From Pseudomonadota bacterium (GTDB lineage: Bacteria; Pseudomonadota; Alphaproteobacteria; Rhizobiales; Beijerinckiaceae): a stretch of DNA of 64,000 nt. Of the stretch, positions 54,157-63,065 are shown in pieces. The stretch covers positions 1-64,000 of the forward strand of contig JAEXGT010000047.1 in NCBI GenBank assembly GCA_023450615.1, in the 5' to 3' direction. The translations under genes were made by a program, and so were the position numbers. The notes under the pieces were generated by a model. The model had not been told where the DNA came from, ran no database searches, and saw only the letters and a list, made by a program, of their open reading frames with translations. Within the stretch, counting starts at the first letter, position 1, and each line of letters opens with the position of its first letter.

Positions 54157-55470
54157 ATGGCCGACGTCACTCTCATGAAGACACCGGCGGAAACCGCGCT
54201 GGTGCAGGCGTTCGAAAACGCCAGGACGATGCTCCCGGGCGACGCGCAATCGCGCGCCCAGGCTTTCGAGAAGTTCTCTTCCCGCGGGCTTCCGCATCGC
54301 CGGGTCGAGGAGTTCAAGTACACGGACCTTCGCGCCCTTCTGCGCGAGGTTGCGCCCTTCGCAGGCGTGCCCTCTGCGGACGAGGCGAAGGCTGCGCTCG
54401 GCGGCTCAAAGGCGTTCGCCGAGGTGGCCGCTCTCCAGGTGCCATTCGTGAACGGCCACTTCGTGCGCGAGGCTGTAGATTTCGCCAAGTTGCCGGAGGG
54501 CATCGAGATCGTGCCCCTGCGCGAGGCTCTGGCCAGCGGTCATGACTGGCTCGCCAAGCTCAGCCCGGTCCCGTTTGCAAGCGAGAACCCGATCTATCAG
54601 CTCAATACATCCTTCATGGCCGATGGGGTGATGATCCGCGTCGCTGGCTCCGTCGAGACGCCGGTTCACCTGCGTTTCGTAACCGCAGCCGGCTCGGCTG
54701 TCGCCACGGCCACCCGCGTTCTCGTGGTGGTGGAGGATGGCTCTTCCGTTACGCTTCTCGAATCCCACGAGAGCACCGACGGCGCGAACCATCAGCCGAA
54801 CGATGTGGTCGAGATGATCGCGGGCGACCGCACGAACGTGCAGCATGTCCGCCTGAACGCCGAGGGCGACAAGGCCCTCGCTTTGTCGACGCTGGCCTTG
54901 AAGGTGGGTGCGAATGCTGTCTTCAACAGCATCAACGTGGTGGCGGGTTCCGCGAATTCGCGTCATCAGGTCTATGCCATTCTCAATGGCGAGAACACCA
55001 ATCTGCGGGTCAACGGCGCGACGATGCTGAAAGGCACGCAGCATAGCGACTCCACCCTGGTGGTCGAGCATAACGCTCTCCACTGCGAGAGCCGTGAGCT
55101 GTTCAAAACGGTCATCGACAACGAGGCGACCGGTGTTTTCCAGGGCAAGATCATCGTTCCGCATCACGCTCAGAAGACCGACGGCCGCATGATGTCGGCG
55201 GCGCTCCTCCTGGAGGAGGGCGGCTCGATGAACAACAAGCCGGAGCTCGAAATCTTCGCCGACGACGTGCAGTGCGCCCACGGCGCCACCTGTGGTCAGC
55301 TCGATGAGGATCTCCTGTTCTACCTCATGGCGCGCGGTCTTCCGAAGAAGGAAGCCGAGAGCCTTCTGGTTCAGGCCTTCCTCGGCGAGTCCATCGAGTT
55401 CGTCGAAAACGAGACTGTCCGCGAGGCTCTCGTTGCCACGGTCGAGGGCTGGCTGAAAGCCCGTTCGTAA
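54157..55470 (+). CDS. sufD: Fe-S cluster assembly protein SufD
   Basis: 437 residues. SufD forms the beta-helix heterodimer with SufB and is needed for iron acquisition by the complex. The N-part has KFSSRGLPHRRVEEFKYTDLRALL. The core includes DGVMIRVAGSVETPVHLRFV, NALHCESRELFKTVIDNEATGVFQGKIIVPHHAQKTDGRMMSAALLLEEGGSMNNKPELEIFADDVQCAHGATCGQLDEDLLFYLMARGLPKKEAESLLVQAF, the classic SufD C-end. It abuts sufC. Two palindromic repeats follow before sufS. Confidence 0.96.
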   Translation: MADVTLMKTPAETALVQAFENARTMLPGDAQSRAQAFEKFSSRGLPHRRVEEFKYTDLRALLREVAPFAGVPSADEAKAALGGSKAFAEVAALQVPFVNGHFVREAVDFAKLPEGIEIVPLREALASGHDWLAKLSPVPFASENPIYQLNTSFMADGVMIRVAGSVETPVHLRFVTAAGSAVATATRVLVVVEDGSSVTLLESHESTDGANHQPNDVVEMIAGDRTNVQHVRLNAEGDKALALSTLALKVGANAVFNSINVVAGSANSRHQVYAILNGENTNLRVNGATMLKGTQHSDSTLVVEHNALHCESRELFKTVIDNEATGVFQGKIIVPHHAQKTDGRMMSAALLLEEGGSMNNKPELEIFADDVQCAHGATCGQLDEDLLFYLMARGLPKKEAESLLVQAFLGESIEFVENETVREALVATVEGWLKARS

Positions 55471-55478
55471 AACACGAC

Positions 55479-55507
55479 GTCATGGCCGGGCTCGTCCCGG
55501 CCATGAC
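55479..55507. repeat. GTCATGGCCGGG palindrome after sufD
   Basis: A perfect 12-bp stem (gtcatggccggg / cccggccatgac) with a CTCGT loop. It is the cleanest copy of the short palindrome family in the window. Confidence 0.85.
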
Positions 55508-55523
55508 ATTTCAAGGTCACTGC

Positions 55524-55625
55524 CCTCATCCTGAGGAGCCTGCATAGCAGGCGTCTCGAAGGAGCTTCCAGAGGGCGCTGGAGCCTCCTTCGAGACGCAG
55601 ACTATGTCTGCTCCTCAGGATGAGG
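55524..55625. repeat. Long palindromic repeat between sufD and sufS
   Basis: Perfect 16-bp arms (cctcatcctgaggagc / gctcctcaggatgagg) enclose gcgtctcgaagga / tccttcgagacgc and short side stems. It is the same family as 53279-53385, so sufC-sufD is flanked by two copies. Confidence 0.85.
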
Positions 55626-55643
55626 ATAGAGGCAGGTGAGGCA

Positions 55644-56879
55644 ATGAACGCTCCTGTGAAGCCATACGACATCCAAGCTGTTCGGGCGCAGTTTCCGATC
55701 CTGCAACAGCAGGTCTACGGCAAGCCGCTCGTCTATCTCGATAACGCCGCCTCGGCACAGAAGCCCAAGGCGGTGATCGATGCCATGGTGAAGGCCATGG
55801 AGACCGGCTACGCCAATGTTCATCGCGGCCTGCATTACATGGCCAATGTGGCGACCGAGGGCTTCGAGCAGGCGCGCGAAACCGTGCGCCAGTTCATCAA
55901 TGCGGGTTCTATCGAGGAAATCGTCTTCACCAAGTCGGCGACGGAAGCCTACAACCTCGTGGCGGATTCCTTCGGGCGCATGAATATCGGGGAGGGGGAC
56001 GAGATCATCCTCTCCATCATGGAGCACCATTCCAACATCGTGCCATGGCATTTTCTGCGTGAACGCAAGGGCGCGGTGATCAAGTGGGCGCCCGTGGACG
56101 ACGAGGGCAACTTCCTCGTCGAGGAATATGAGAAGCTCTTTTCCCCGCGCACGAAGATCGTCGCCATGACGCACATGTCCAATGTGCTCGGCACGGTGAC
56201 GCCGATGAAAGAGATTATCCGCATCGCCCATGCTCACGGTGTGCCGGTGCTGGTGGATGGCGCTCAGGGCGCCGTGCATCTCGACGTCGACGTGCGCGAC
56301 CTCGATGCGGATTTCTATGTGTTCACCGGGCACAAGGTTTATGGCCCGACCGGCATCGGCGTTCTCTACGGCAAGCGCGAATTCCTTGAGAAGATGCCGC
56401 CCTACCAGGGCGGCGGCGAGATGATCAGCGAGGTGCGCGAGGACGCGATCACCTATAACGATCCGCCGCATCGTTTCGAGGCGGGCACGCCCGCAATCCT
56501 GGAAGCCATTGGCCTTGATGCGGCCCTGCGCTTCATGATGGAGCTTGGCCGCGAGAACATCCGCGCCCATGAGGAAGCGCTGTCGGCCTACGCCCATGAG
56601 CGCCTGCGGGCCATGAACTCCATCCGCATCATCGGCCAGGCCAAAGGCAAGGGGGCGATCATCGCCTTCGAGATGAAGAACGCCCATGCCCATGACGTGG
56701 CCACCATCATCGACCGGCAGGGCGTAGCGGTTCGGGCAGGCACCCATTGCGCCATGCCCCTCTTGAACCGCTTCGGGGCAACCTCCACCTGCCGTGCATC
56801 ATTCGGCCTCTACAACACCATGGAAGAAGTCGATAAGCTGGCGGACGCCTTGCAGAAGGCGGAAGCCCTGTTTGCCTGA
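55644..56879 (+). CDS. sufS: Cysteine desulfurase SufS
   Basis: 411 residues from the ATG at 55644 (MNAPVKPYDIQAVRAQFPIL), preceded by AGGTGAGG; the open frame from 55620 lies partly inside the palindromic repeat. It is a class II desulfurase. Features: YLDNAASAQKPKAVIDAM, NVHRGLHYMANVAT, FTKSATEAYNLVADSFG, ILSIMEHHSNIVPWH, the PLP-Lys in FTGHKVYGPTGIGVLYG, QGGGEMISEV and the active-site Cys in RAGTHCAMPLLNRF. It supplies sulfur to SufBCD, usually through SufE or SufU; neither is seen here. Confidence 0.96.
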   Translation: MNAPVKPYDIQAVRAQFPILQQQVYGKPLVYLDNAASAQKPKAVIDAMVKAMETGYANVHRGLHYMANVATEGFEQARETVRQFINAGSIEEIVFTKSATEAYNLVADSFGRMNIGEGDEIILSIMEHHSNIVPWHFLRERKGAVIKWAPVDDEGNFLVEEYEKLFSPRTKIVAMTHMSNVLGTVTPMKEIIRIAHAHGVPVLVDGAQGAVHLDVDVRDLDADFYVFTGHKVYGPTGIGVLYGKREFLEKMPPYQGGGEMISEVREDAITYNDPPHRFEAGTPAILEAIGLDAALRFMMELGRENIRAHEEALSAYAHERLRAMNSIRIIGQAKGKGAIIAFEMKNAHAHDVATIIDRQGVAVRAGTHCAMPLLNRFGATSTCRASFGLYNTMEEVDKLADALQKAEALFA

Positions 56880-56891
56880 AGGATAAGACCT

Positions 56892-57275
56892 GTGAACGAT
56901 CAATCCCCCATCCAAGACGCACCCAATGCGCCGCAGGTTTCCCCCGGTTCAGGGATTCCGCCGGAAGAACTCGACCGCATGACGGACGACATCATCGCCG
57001 CCCTCAAGACGGTGTATGACCCGGAAATCCCGGTCGATATCTATGAACTCGGACTGATCTACCGCGTCGATATCGATGACGACCGCAATGTCGCCATCGA
57101 CATGACCCTGACCGCTCCGGGCTGCCCGGTGGCCGGCGAAATGCCGGGCTGGGTGGAGAACGCCGTTGCGGCCGTGCCCGGCGTCCAAAGCGTGAAGGCC
57201 ACCATCGTGTTCGATCCGCCGTGGGACCAGAGCCGCATGTCGGACGAGGCCCGCGTTGGCCTGGATATGTGGTAG
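56892..57275 (+). CDS. sufT: SUF-associated Fe-S assembly protein, SufT-like (DUF59/MIP18)
   Basis: 127 residues from a GTG at 56892 (MNDQSPIQDAPNAPQV), preceded by GAAGGATAAG. The MIP18/DUF59 domain (about 30-125) has IIAALKTVYDPEIPVDIYELGLIY, the conserved Cys in LTAPGCPVAGEMP, and VKATIVFDPPWDQSRMSDEA. Proteins of this type help in Fe-S maturation, and SufT is named for the suf-linked ones. It follows sufS by 12 bases and is closed by the terminator at 57299-57331. Confidence 0.92.
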   Translation: MNDQSPIQDAPNAPQVSPGSGIPPEELDRMTDDIIAALKTVYDPEIPVDIYELGLIYRVDIDDDRNVAIDMTLTAPGCPVAGEMPGWVENAVAAVPGVQSVKATIVFDPPWDQSRMSDEARVGLDMW

Positions 57276-57298
57276 GCTTCAGCCTCCAATGGATCTTG

Positions 57299-57331
57299 CA
57301 ATGGCCGGGCTCGTCCCGGCCATTGGCGTTT
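57299..57331 (+). terminator. Terminator after sufT built from a palindromic repeat
   Basis: A perfect 11-bp stem (caatggccggg / cccggccattg) with a CTCGT loop, followed by GCGTTTTT. It is the same repeat family as 55479-55507 but with a T-tract, so it should end the suf transcript. Confidence 0.75.
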
Positions 57332-57419
57332 TTGGGCGGCAAATGCGAGGCATGGCGCGCCCAGGGCCTTATTCAATGATAAGCTCCTGCGCGGCTCACT
57401 TCAGTCGGAGAGCTGGACG

Positions 57420-58640
57420 ATGGACACGCCGGACGCCCCTGAAACCGTGCGAACCCGCTGCTGTATCGTTGGTGGCGGCCCTGCGGGGATGATGCTGGGT
57501 TTCCTGCTCGCCCGGCAGAGCATCGACGTGGTCGTTCTCGAAAAGCACAGCGACTTCCTGCGCGATTTTCGCGGCGACACCATCCATCCTTCGACCCTCC
57601 AGCTCATGCACGAGCTTGGGCTGCTGGAGGAGTTTCTCGCTCGCCCGCATCAGGAGGCCAGGACGGTAAGCCTCGTCGTCGGCGGCGAGACGCTTGTGCT
57701 CGGCGACTTCACGCACCTGCCGACGCAGTGCAAGTTCATTGCCTTCATGCCTCAATGGGACTTCCTCGATTTCCTGGCCGACCACGCTCGCGCCTATCCT
57801 CATTTCCGTTTGCGGATGCAGGCGGAAGCGACGGATGTGATCGAGGAGGAAGGCAGGGTTACCGGAGTGCGGGTTTCGACGCCTCAAGGCCCCCTCGAAG
57901 TGCGGGCCGATCTCATCGTGGCGGCGGATGGACGTCGCTCCACCTTGCGCGAGAAATCAGGCTTCGAGGTTATGGAGCTCGGCGCGCCGATGGACGTGCT
58001 CTGGATGAGGCTCCGCAAGCTCCCCGGCGATCCCGGGCAGCTGCTGGGCCGCATCGAGGCCGGACATATGCTGGTCATGATCGATCGGGGAGATTACTGG
58101 CAATGCGCCTATCTGATCCCGAAGGGATCGTTCGATGCGCTCAAAAAGCGGGGCTTGCCCGCTTTCCAGGGCAGCCTTGCAGACCTTGCGCCTTTCCTCG
58201 GAAATCGCGTGCAGGAGCTTGGATCCTGGGACGATATCAAGCTCCTGACCGTCGAAGTCGATCGGCTTAAAACATGGTCGAAGCCCGGGCTTCTCTGCAT
58301 CGGCGATGCCGCCCATGCGATGTCGCCTATCGGTGGCGTCGGGATCAACTTGGCCATTCAGGATGCGGTTGCCACGTCAAATATCCTAGGCCCCTATCTC
58401 AAACACGGCCCTGTCGGTATCGAGCAGATCGGCCTCGTGCAGAAGCGGCGTGAGTGGCCGACGGAGATGACACAGCGGCTTCAGGTTCTGCTTCAAAACC
58501 GGATGATCATGCCTCTGCTGAAAAGCAAGGGGGCGGTCTCTGCACCTTGGCTCGTTCGCCTGCTAGCCCGCTGGCCGTTCTTCCGCAGGCTCCCCGCCCG
58601 AGTAATCGGCCTCGGCTTTCGGCCTGAGCACATCCGCTGA
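57420..58640 (+). CDS. FAD-dependent monooxygenase (PHBH/UbiH-like)
   Basis: 406 residues. The Rossmann dinucleotide motif CCIVGGGPAGMMLGFLLARQSIDVVVLEK (about 14-42) starts the protein. The DG motif is VAADGRRSTLREKSG (about 172) and the GD motif is LLCIGDAAHAMSPIGGVGINLAIQDA (about 293). These define class A flavoprotein hydroxylases using NAD(P)H and O2. The family acts on aromatic or quinone-like substrates; the actual one is unknown. Its last 78 bases overlap the antiporter gene on the other strand. It sits between sufT and sufA, which in related genomes are usually close. Confidence 0.9.
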   Translation: MDTPDAPETVRTRCCIVGGGPAGMMLGFLLARQSIDVVVLEKHSDFLRDFRGDTIHPSTLQLMHELGLLEEFLARPHQEARTVSLVVGGETLVLGDFTHLPTQCKFIAFMPQWDFLDFLADHARAYPHFRLRMQAEATDVIEEEGRVTGVRVSTPQGPLEVRADLIVAADGRRSTLREKSGFEVMELGAPMDVLWMRLRKLPGDPGQLLGRIEAGHMLVMIDRGDYWQCAYLIPKGSFDALKKRGLPAFQGSLADLAPFLGNRVQELGSWDDIKLLTVEVDRLKTWSKPGLLCIGDAAHAMSPIGGVGINLAIQDAVATSNILGPYLKHGPVGIEQIGLVQKRREWPTEMTQRLQVLLQNRMIMPLLKSKGAVSAPWLVRLLARWPFFRRLPARVIGLGFRPEHIR

Positions 58641-60386
58641 CGGCTCGGTGGCAAGCACCTCTTCCAGCTGATCCGCGGGCTCTATGGCCGACAGCACGGG
58701 CTCGCGCGGAGCGTCCGGTACGGCTGCCACCATGGCGTGGGCGATTTCCTGCTCGCCCATCACCACCTTGGATGCGCCATATTTCATCACATGCTCTTCC
58801 TGGGCAGCGGAATGGGCGCGCACGATGATAGGCAGGTCCGGATTCAGGCGGCGGGCTTGATCGACCGCCTGACCGCTTTCGAAGGCGTCGGGGATGGCGA
58901 TTAGCAGGCAGCGGGCTTCCTTGATGTTTGCCGCAGCCGCCACTTCCGGATCGGCGGCATTGCCGACGATGACGGGGATCTCGTCCTTCTGGAGATCGGC
59001 AATCTGGCCTTTGCTCATCTCGATGATCAGGAACGGGGTTCCTGTTGCGATCAACCTGCTGCTGATGAAGCGTCCAACACGGCCATGACCGACGAGCACC
59101 ACATGATCCGTGAGAGGGGTGACCGGCAATGGCTCGGGTGCCGGCGGGAGAATCTCCTCCGGCGCCGCCGCATGCTCGGCGACCGCCTCGGCCTTCGCTT
59201 GTTCTCGCTTGGCGAACCAGCGGTCCAGCAAGGTGAACAGGAACGGGTTGACCATGATCGAGAGAATGGCGCCCGCAAGGATCAGGTCGCGGCCCTTCTC
59301 GGGCAGCAGCTGAAGGTCCACGCCGAGGCCTGCGAGGATGAAGGAGAACTCGCCGATCTGCGCGAGGCTGGCGGCGATGGTGAATGCGGTCGTCTCCGGA
59401 TGCCGGAAGAGGCGCACGATGCCATAGGCCGCGACGGACTTGCCGAAGACGATGATCAGGAAGGTGGCGAGCACCGGCCCGAAATCGCGGATCAGGATTG
59501 TCGGGTCGAACAGCATGCCGACCGAGATGAAGAACAGAACGGCAAAGGCGTCGCGCAGAGGCAGCGTCTCGGAGGCGGCCTGATGGCTCAGTTCGGATTC
59601 GCTCAGCACCATACCGGCGAAAAAGGCGCCGAGCGCAAATGAGACGTCGAAGAGCCCCGCCGCGGCAAAGGCGGTGCCCAGAGCAATTGCCAGAACCGAG
59701 AGGCGGAACAGCTCGCGGGAGCCCGTATGGGCCACATAGTGCAGAATCCAGGGGATGACCCGGCGCCCCACGATGAGCATGATCGCCATGAAGGCGATGA
59801 CCTTCCCAAGGGTCAGTCCGAGCGACATCATGATGCTTTCCATGTCTGCCGAGGCGCTCGCGGTCGCATTAGCGAAGGCCGGCAGAAGCACCAGGGTCAG
59901 CACCATGGCGAGGTCTTCCACGATTAGCCAGCCAACCGCGATATGGCCGCGCTCGGTTTCCACGAGGCGCCGCTCCTGAAGGGCGCGCAGCAGAACGACA
60001 GTACTCGCTACCGATAGGGCGAGGCCAAAGACGACGCCTGCGGCGAGGTTCCAGCCCATCAGCCAGGCGAGCCCCATGCCGAGCAGCGTAGCGCTTGCAA
60101 TCTGGACGACAGCGCCAGGCACGGCAATGGCTTTGACCGACAGCAGATCCTTGGCGGAGAAGTGAAGCCCAACGCCGAACATCAGCAGAATCACGCCGAT
60201 TTCGGCAAGCTGATTTGCTAAGCCCTGATCGGCGACAAAGCCGGGCGTGAAGGGACCGACGAGAACGCCCGCGAGGAGATAACCGACGAGAGGCGATATA
60301 CGGAGACGTTGCGCAATCGCGCCGAAAACAAATGCCAGGACCAAGCCGACAACGATGGTTGAGATCAGCGGCGTGTGATGCGGCAT
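58563..60386 (-). CDS. Monovalent cation:proton antiporter with RCK domain (KefB/YbaL-like)
   Basis: 607 residues. About 12 membrane helices (about 5-385) of the CPA2 family: LVGYLLAGVLVGPFTPGF, LAEIGVILLMFGVGLHFSAKDLL, ALSVASTVVLLRAL, GHIAVGWLIVEDLAMVLTLV and FAVLFFISVGMLFDPTI. A cytosolic RCK/TrkA-N domain (about 435-560) has the nucleotide motif VVLVGHGRVGRFISS. The tail is acidic and Pro/Ala-rich. The layout fits K+/H+ antiporters such as YbaL; ion choice is inferred. Its 3' end overlaps the monooxygenase gene by 78 bases. Confidence 0.92.
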   Translation of the reverse strand: MPHHTPLISTIVVGLVLAFVFGAIAQRLRISPLVGYLLAGVLVGPFTPGFVADQGLANQLAEIGVILLMFGVGLHFSAKDLLSVKAIAVPGAVVQIASATLLGMGLAWLMGWNLAAGVVFGLALSVASTVVLLRALQERRLVETERGHIAVGWLIVEDLAMVLTLVLLPAFANATASASADMESIMMSLGLTLGKVIAFMAIMLIVGRRVIPWILHYVAHTGSRELFRLSVLAIALGTAFAAAGLFDVSFALGAFFAGMVLSESELSHQAASETLPLRDAFAVLFFISVGMLFDPTILIRDFGPVLATFLIIVFGKSVAAYGIVRLFRHPETTAFTIAASLAQIGEFSFILAGLGVDLQLLPEKGRDLILAGAILSIMVNPFLFTLLDRWFAKREQAKAEAVAEHAAAPEEILPPAPEPLPVTPLTDHVVLVGHGRVGRFISSRLIATGTPFLIIEMSKGQIADLQKDEIPVIVGNAADPEVAAAANIKEARCLLIAIPDAFESGQAVDQARRLNPDLPIIVRAHSAAQEEHVMKYGASKVVMGEQEIAHAMVAAVPDAPREPVLSAIEPADQLEEVLATEPSADVLRPKAEADYSGGEPAEERPAG

Positions 60387-60560
60387 CTGTTCTCCTTATC
60401 TAGGTGCAAGGTCTTTTTGAGATATCATTCCGATATGATCTAACTGGGCCTTAGGCACAATCCCAGATGCCCTCGACGTTTGCGCTTTCATCTCTTATCT
60501 ATGGATAAATCATACTCGTTCTGCCCGGGCCTTGAACCCGGCTGCCAGGAGAGAAGGCTA

Positions 60561-60941
60561 ATGGCTCTATCAGGATTCAAGGTCGTGACCTTGACGGACG
60601 CGGCTGCGAACCGCGTTAAGGACATCATTGCCAAGGCGGACAAGCCCATCGCCGGTGTTCGCGTGGGAGTGAAGAACGGCGGTTGCGCCGGCATGTCCTA
60701 CACCATGGAATATGCAGACAGCATCTCGCCCCTCGACGAGGTCGTCGAGGACAAAGGCGTGACCGTGCTCATCGATCCGAAAGCGGTGCTGTTCCTGCTC
60801 GGCACGGAAATGGATTTCCAGACCACGAAGATGTCGTCCCAGTTCGTGTTCAACAATCCGAACCAGACTTCGGCTTGCGGCTGCGGCGAATCCGTCGCGA
60901 TCACCCCGGCCATGCCTGCGAGCACTCAACCGGCAGGCTGA
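60561..60941 (+). CDS. sufA: A-type Fe-S carrier protein SufA (HesB/IscA family)
   Basis: 126 residues from the ATG at 60561 (MALSGFKVVTLTDAAANRVK), preceded by AGGAGAGAAGG; the open frame from 60480 lacks family similarity in its first 27 residues. The three conserved Cys are present: NGGCAGMSYTMEY and the C-terminal CGCGES. It receives clusters from SufBCD and passes them to target proteins. It is on the same strand as the suf operon but 3.3 kb after sufT, so it must have its own promoter. Confidence 0.94.
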   Translation: MALSGFKVVTLTDAAANRVKDIIAKADKPIAGVRVGVKNGGCAGMSYTMEYADSISPLDEVVEDKGVTVLIDPKAVLFLLGTEMDFQTTKMSSQFVFNNPNQTSACGCGESVAITPAMPASTQPAG

Positions 60942-60945
60942 GCCG

Positions 60946-61338
60946 ATGGATGCCGAGGCCATTCACGAGGTTTTTTCGGCGTTCGGACCGGTTCAGATCC
61001 GTCGCATGTTCGGCGGGCAGGGGGTCTATCGCGATGGCCTGATGTTCGCCCTCGAGGCTTCCGGAGAGCTTTATCTCAAAGCCGATCAGGAGAGCGAAGG
61101 TACGTTCCGCGACCTCGGCTCACGGCCTTTCACATACGCGGCGAAGGGCGGCAGAACCACGGTCATGAGCTACTGGCTCATGCCGGAATCAGCCTTCGAC
61201 GATCCCGATGAGGCTGCGGATCTGGCCCGCATGGCTTTCCAGGCGGCTCTGCGGGCGCAAGTCGGCAAGACCAAGAAGTCGAAGAGGCCTTCGCCTGCGC
61301 GGAAAGCCGGGAAGTCGGCGTTCGAGCCTGCTCTTTAG
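60946..61338 (+). CDS. TfoX/Sxy N-terminal domain protein
   Basis: 130 residues, four bases after sufA, so co-transcribed. The TfoX N-domain (about 10-105) is clear: FGPVQIRRMFGGQGVYRDGLMFALEASGELYLKAD, then FTYAAKGGRTTVMSYWLMPESAFDDPDEAADLARMAFQAAL. The C-terminus is Lys/Arg-rich. In gammaproteobacteria TfoX proteins regulate competence; in alphaproteobacteria short versions with only this domain are common and uncharacterised. Confidence 0.9.
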   Translation: MDAEAIHEVFSAFGPVQIRRMFGGQGVYRDGLMFALEASGELYLKADQESEGTFRDLGSRPFTYAAKGGRTTVMSYWLMPESAFDDPDEAADLARMAFQAALRAQVGKTKKSKRPSPARKAGKSAFEPAL

Positions 61339-61362
61339 ATCGGCGCGTTTAAGCCGCTTTTC

Positions 61363-61419
61363 CCATCCTGAGATCAGGCTTGCAGGCAAGCCCGCCCTCT
61401 AGGCGTAAGCTCAGGATGG
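61363..61419. repeat. Palindromic repeat between TfoX-like and helicase genes
   Basis: Outer arms CCATCCTGAG / CTCAGGATGG (10 bp) with an inner stem ggcttgc-ag-gcaagcc. It is a shorter relative of the CCTCATCCTGAGGAGC family, lying between convergent genes where it could also end transcription. Confidence 0.65.
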
Positions 61420-61421
61420 AT

Positions 61422-62891
61422 TCAGGACTTCTTGATGGTGACAGGCCGCATCAGGAAGGCCGGCATGTGATCGCCCATACCCTTTACCTGAGGCTCGTTG
61501 TCATCATTACGGCGGGAACGGCGCTGCTCGCCTTTCGGCTGCTGACGCTCTCGCTCGGGACGGGGGCGGCGCTCCCGTTCGGGCTGGGGAGCGCTCGCGA
61601 CCGGCGTTTCCTCCGTCTCCTGCTCCTCCGGTGCCGGGCGACGGCGTTCGCCGGACCGTACCTTGACCTTGCGGCTGCGGGAGGAGCGTTCCTCACCCCG
61701 CTCACCCCGCTCACCCCGTCCACCGCGACGGCGGGAGGAGGAGCCCTCGGACGGCGGGAGATCGGCGAGGGTAGGGCCTTCCCATTCGATAGGCGTAGTG
61801 ATCAGCTTCTCGATGGCGGCCAGGGATTTCTCGTCGCCGGGGGTCACGAGGGTAAAGGAATATCCGATGCGGCCCGCGCGGCCCGTACGGCCGATGCGGT
61901 GGACATAATCCTCCGCGTGGTGCGGAACGTCGTAATTGAACACGTGGCTGACGGACGGAATGTCGAGGCCACGGGCAGCCACGTCGCTCGCCACGAGAAT
62001 GGGCATCTCGCCGCTTCGGAAGCTGTCGAGAGCCGCCATGCGGGCGTGCTGGTCCATGTCGCCGTGCAGGGCCACAGCGCCGAAGCCGTGTTTCTGCAGG
62101 GAGCGGTGAAGCACCGCCACGTCGCGCTTGCGGTTGCAGAACACGACCGCGTTCTTGAGGTCGGTGGCATTGCGGATCAGGTTGCGCAGGGTTTCGCGCT
62201 TCTGCCAATCCTCACGCCCCGTCGCCACGAGGCGCTGGGTGATCGTGGCCGCTGTCGAAGCGGCGCGGGCGACCTCGACCTTCACTGGATTGTGAAGGAA
62301 GGCATCCGCGAGACGCTGGATCTCGGGAGGCATGGTCGCGGAGAAGAACAGTGTCTGGCGGGTGAACGGCACCAGCTTCACGATGCGCTCGATATCGGGA
62401 ATGAACCCCATGTCGAGCATGCGGTCGGCTTCGTCGATCACGAGAAGCTCCACACCCGTGAGCAGAAGCTTGCCGCGCTCGAAATGGTCGAGCAGCCGGC
62501 CCGGGGTTGCGATCAGCACGTCCACGCCACGGGTGATCTTGGCATCCTGGTCGCCGAAGGAAACGCCGCCGATCAGCAGAGCCACCGAGAGCTTATGATT
62601 GATGCCGTATTTGTCGAAATTGTCCTCAACCTGCGCGGCCAACTCGCGGGTCGGCTCCAGGATGAGGGTGCGGGGCATGCGGGCGCGGGCGCGGCCATGC
62701 TCGAGCATGGTGAGCATGGGCAGCGTGAAGGCGGCGGTCTTGCCCGTGCCGGTCTGGGCAATGCCGAGCACATCCTTGCGCGCGAGCACATGAGGAATAG
62801 CCTGGGCCTGGATCGGCGTCGGCTCCGTATAACCGGAAGCGGCAACTGCCTGCTGTACTTTTTCGCTAAGTCCGAGTTCGGCGAAGGACAT
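61422..62891 (-). CDS. DEAD-box RNA helicase (RhlE-like)
   Basis: 489 residues. Helicase core (about 1-375): Q motif FAELGLSEKVQQAVAASGYTEPTPIQAQAI, Walker A AQTGTGKT, PTRELAAQ, TPGRLLDH, DEAD in VIDEADRMLDMGF, SAT in FFSATMPPE, then VFCNRKRDVAVLH, SDVAARGLDIP and HRIGRTGRAGR. The tail (about 390-489) is Arg/Glu-rich and low complexity, typical of RhlE-like enzymes that bind RNA non-specifically. It remodels RNA in ribosome assembly or decay. Confidence 0.95.
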   Translation of the reverse strand: MSFAELGLSEKVQQAVAASGYTEPTPIQAQAIPHVLARKDVLGIAQTGTGKTAAFTLPMLTMLEHGRARARMPRTLILEPTRELAAQVEDNFDKYGINHKLSVALLIGGVSFGDQDAKITRGVDVLIATPGRLLDHFERGKLLLTGVELLVIDEADRMLDMGFIPDIERIVKLVPFTRQTLFFSATMPPEIQRLADAFLHNPVKVEVARAASTAATITQRLVATGREDWQKRETLRNLIRNATDLKNAVVFCNRKRDVAVLHRSLQKHGFGAVALHGDMDQHARMAALDSFRSGEMPILVASDVAARGLDIPSVSHVFNYDVPHHAEDYVHRIGRTGRAGRIGYSFTLVTPGDEKSLAAIEKLITTPIEWEGPTLADLPPSEGSSSRRRGGRGERGERGEERSSRSRKVKVRSGERRRPAPEEQETEETPVASAPQPERERRPRPERERQQPKGEQRRSRRNDDNEPQVKGMGDHMPAFLMRPVTIKKS

Positions 62892-63065
62892 GAATCTCTA
62901 TAACCGTTAGGGCAGGGTGCGCTTTGATTGCCGGCCGCGCTCTACGGCAACTAACAGGCGCGAGACTGGTTTCACCTGAGGCTCTTGCTCAAGTTAAGGT
63001 GTGGCGGGACCATAGGACAAGCTATCGGCTTGTCAATACAAGCAAACTTGTGAGGGAAAGAGGAT

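Noticed and set aside
61380..62903. A 507-codon frame antisense to the RNA helicase
   Set aside because: Shadow of the helicase gene; no domain.
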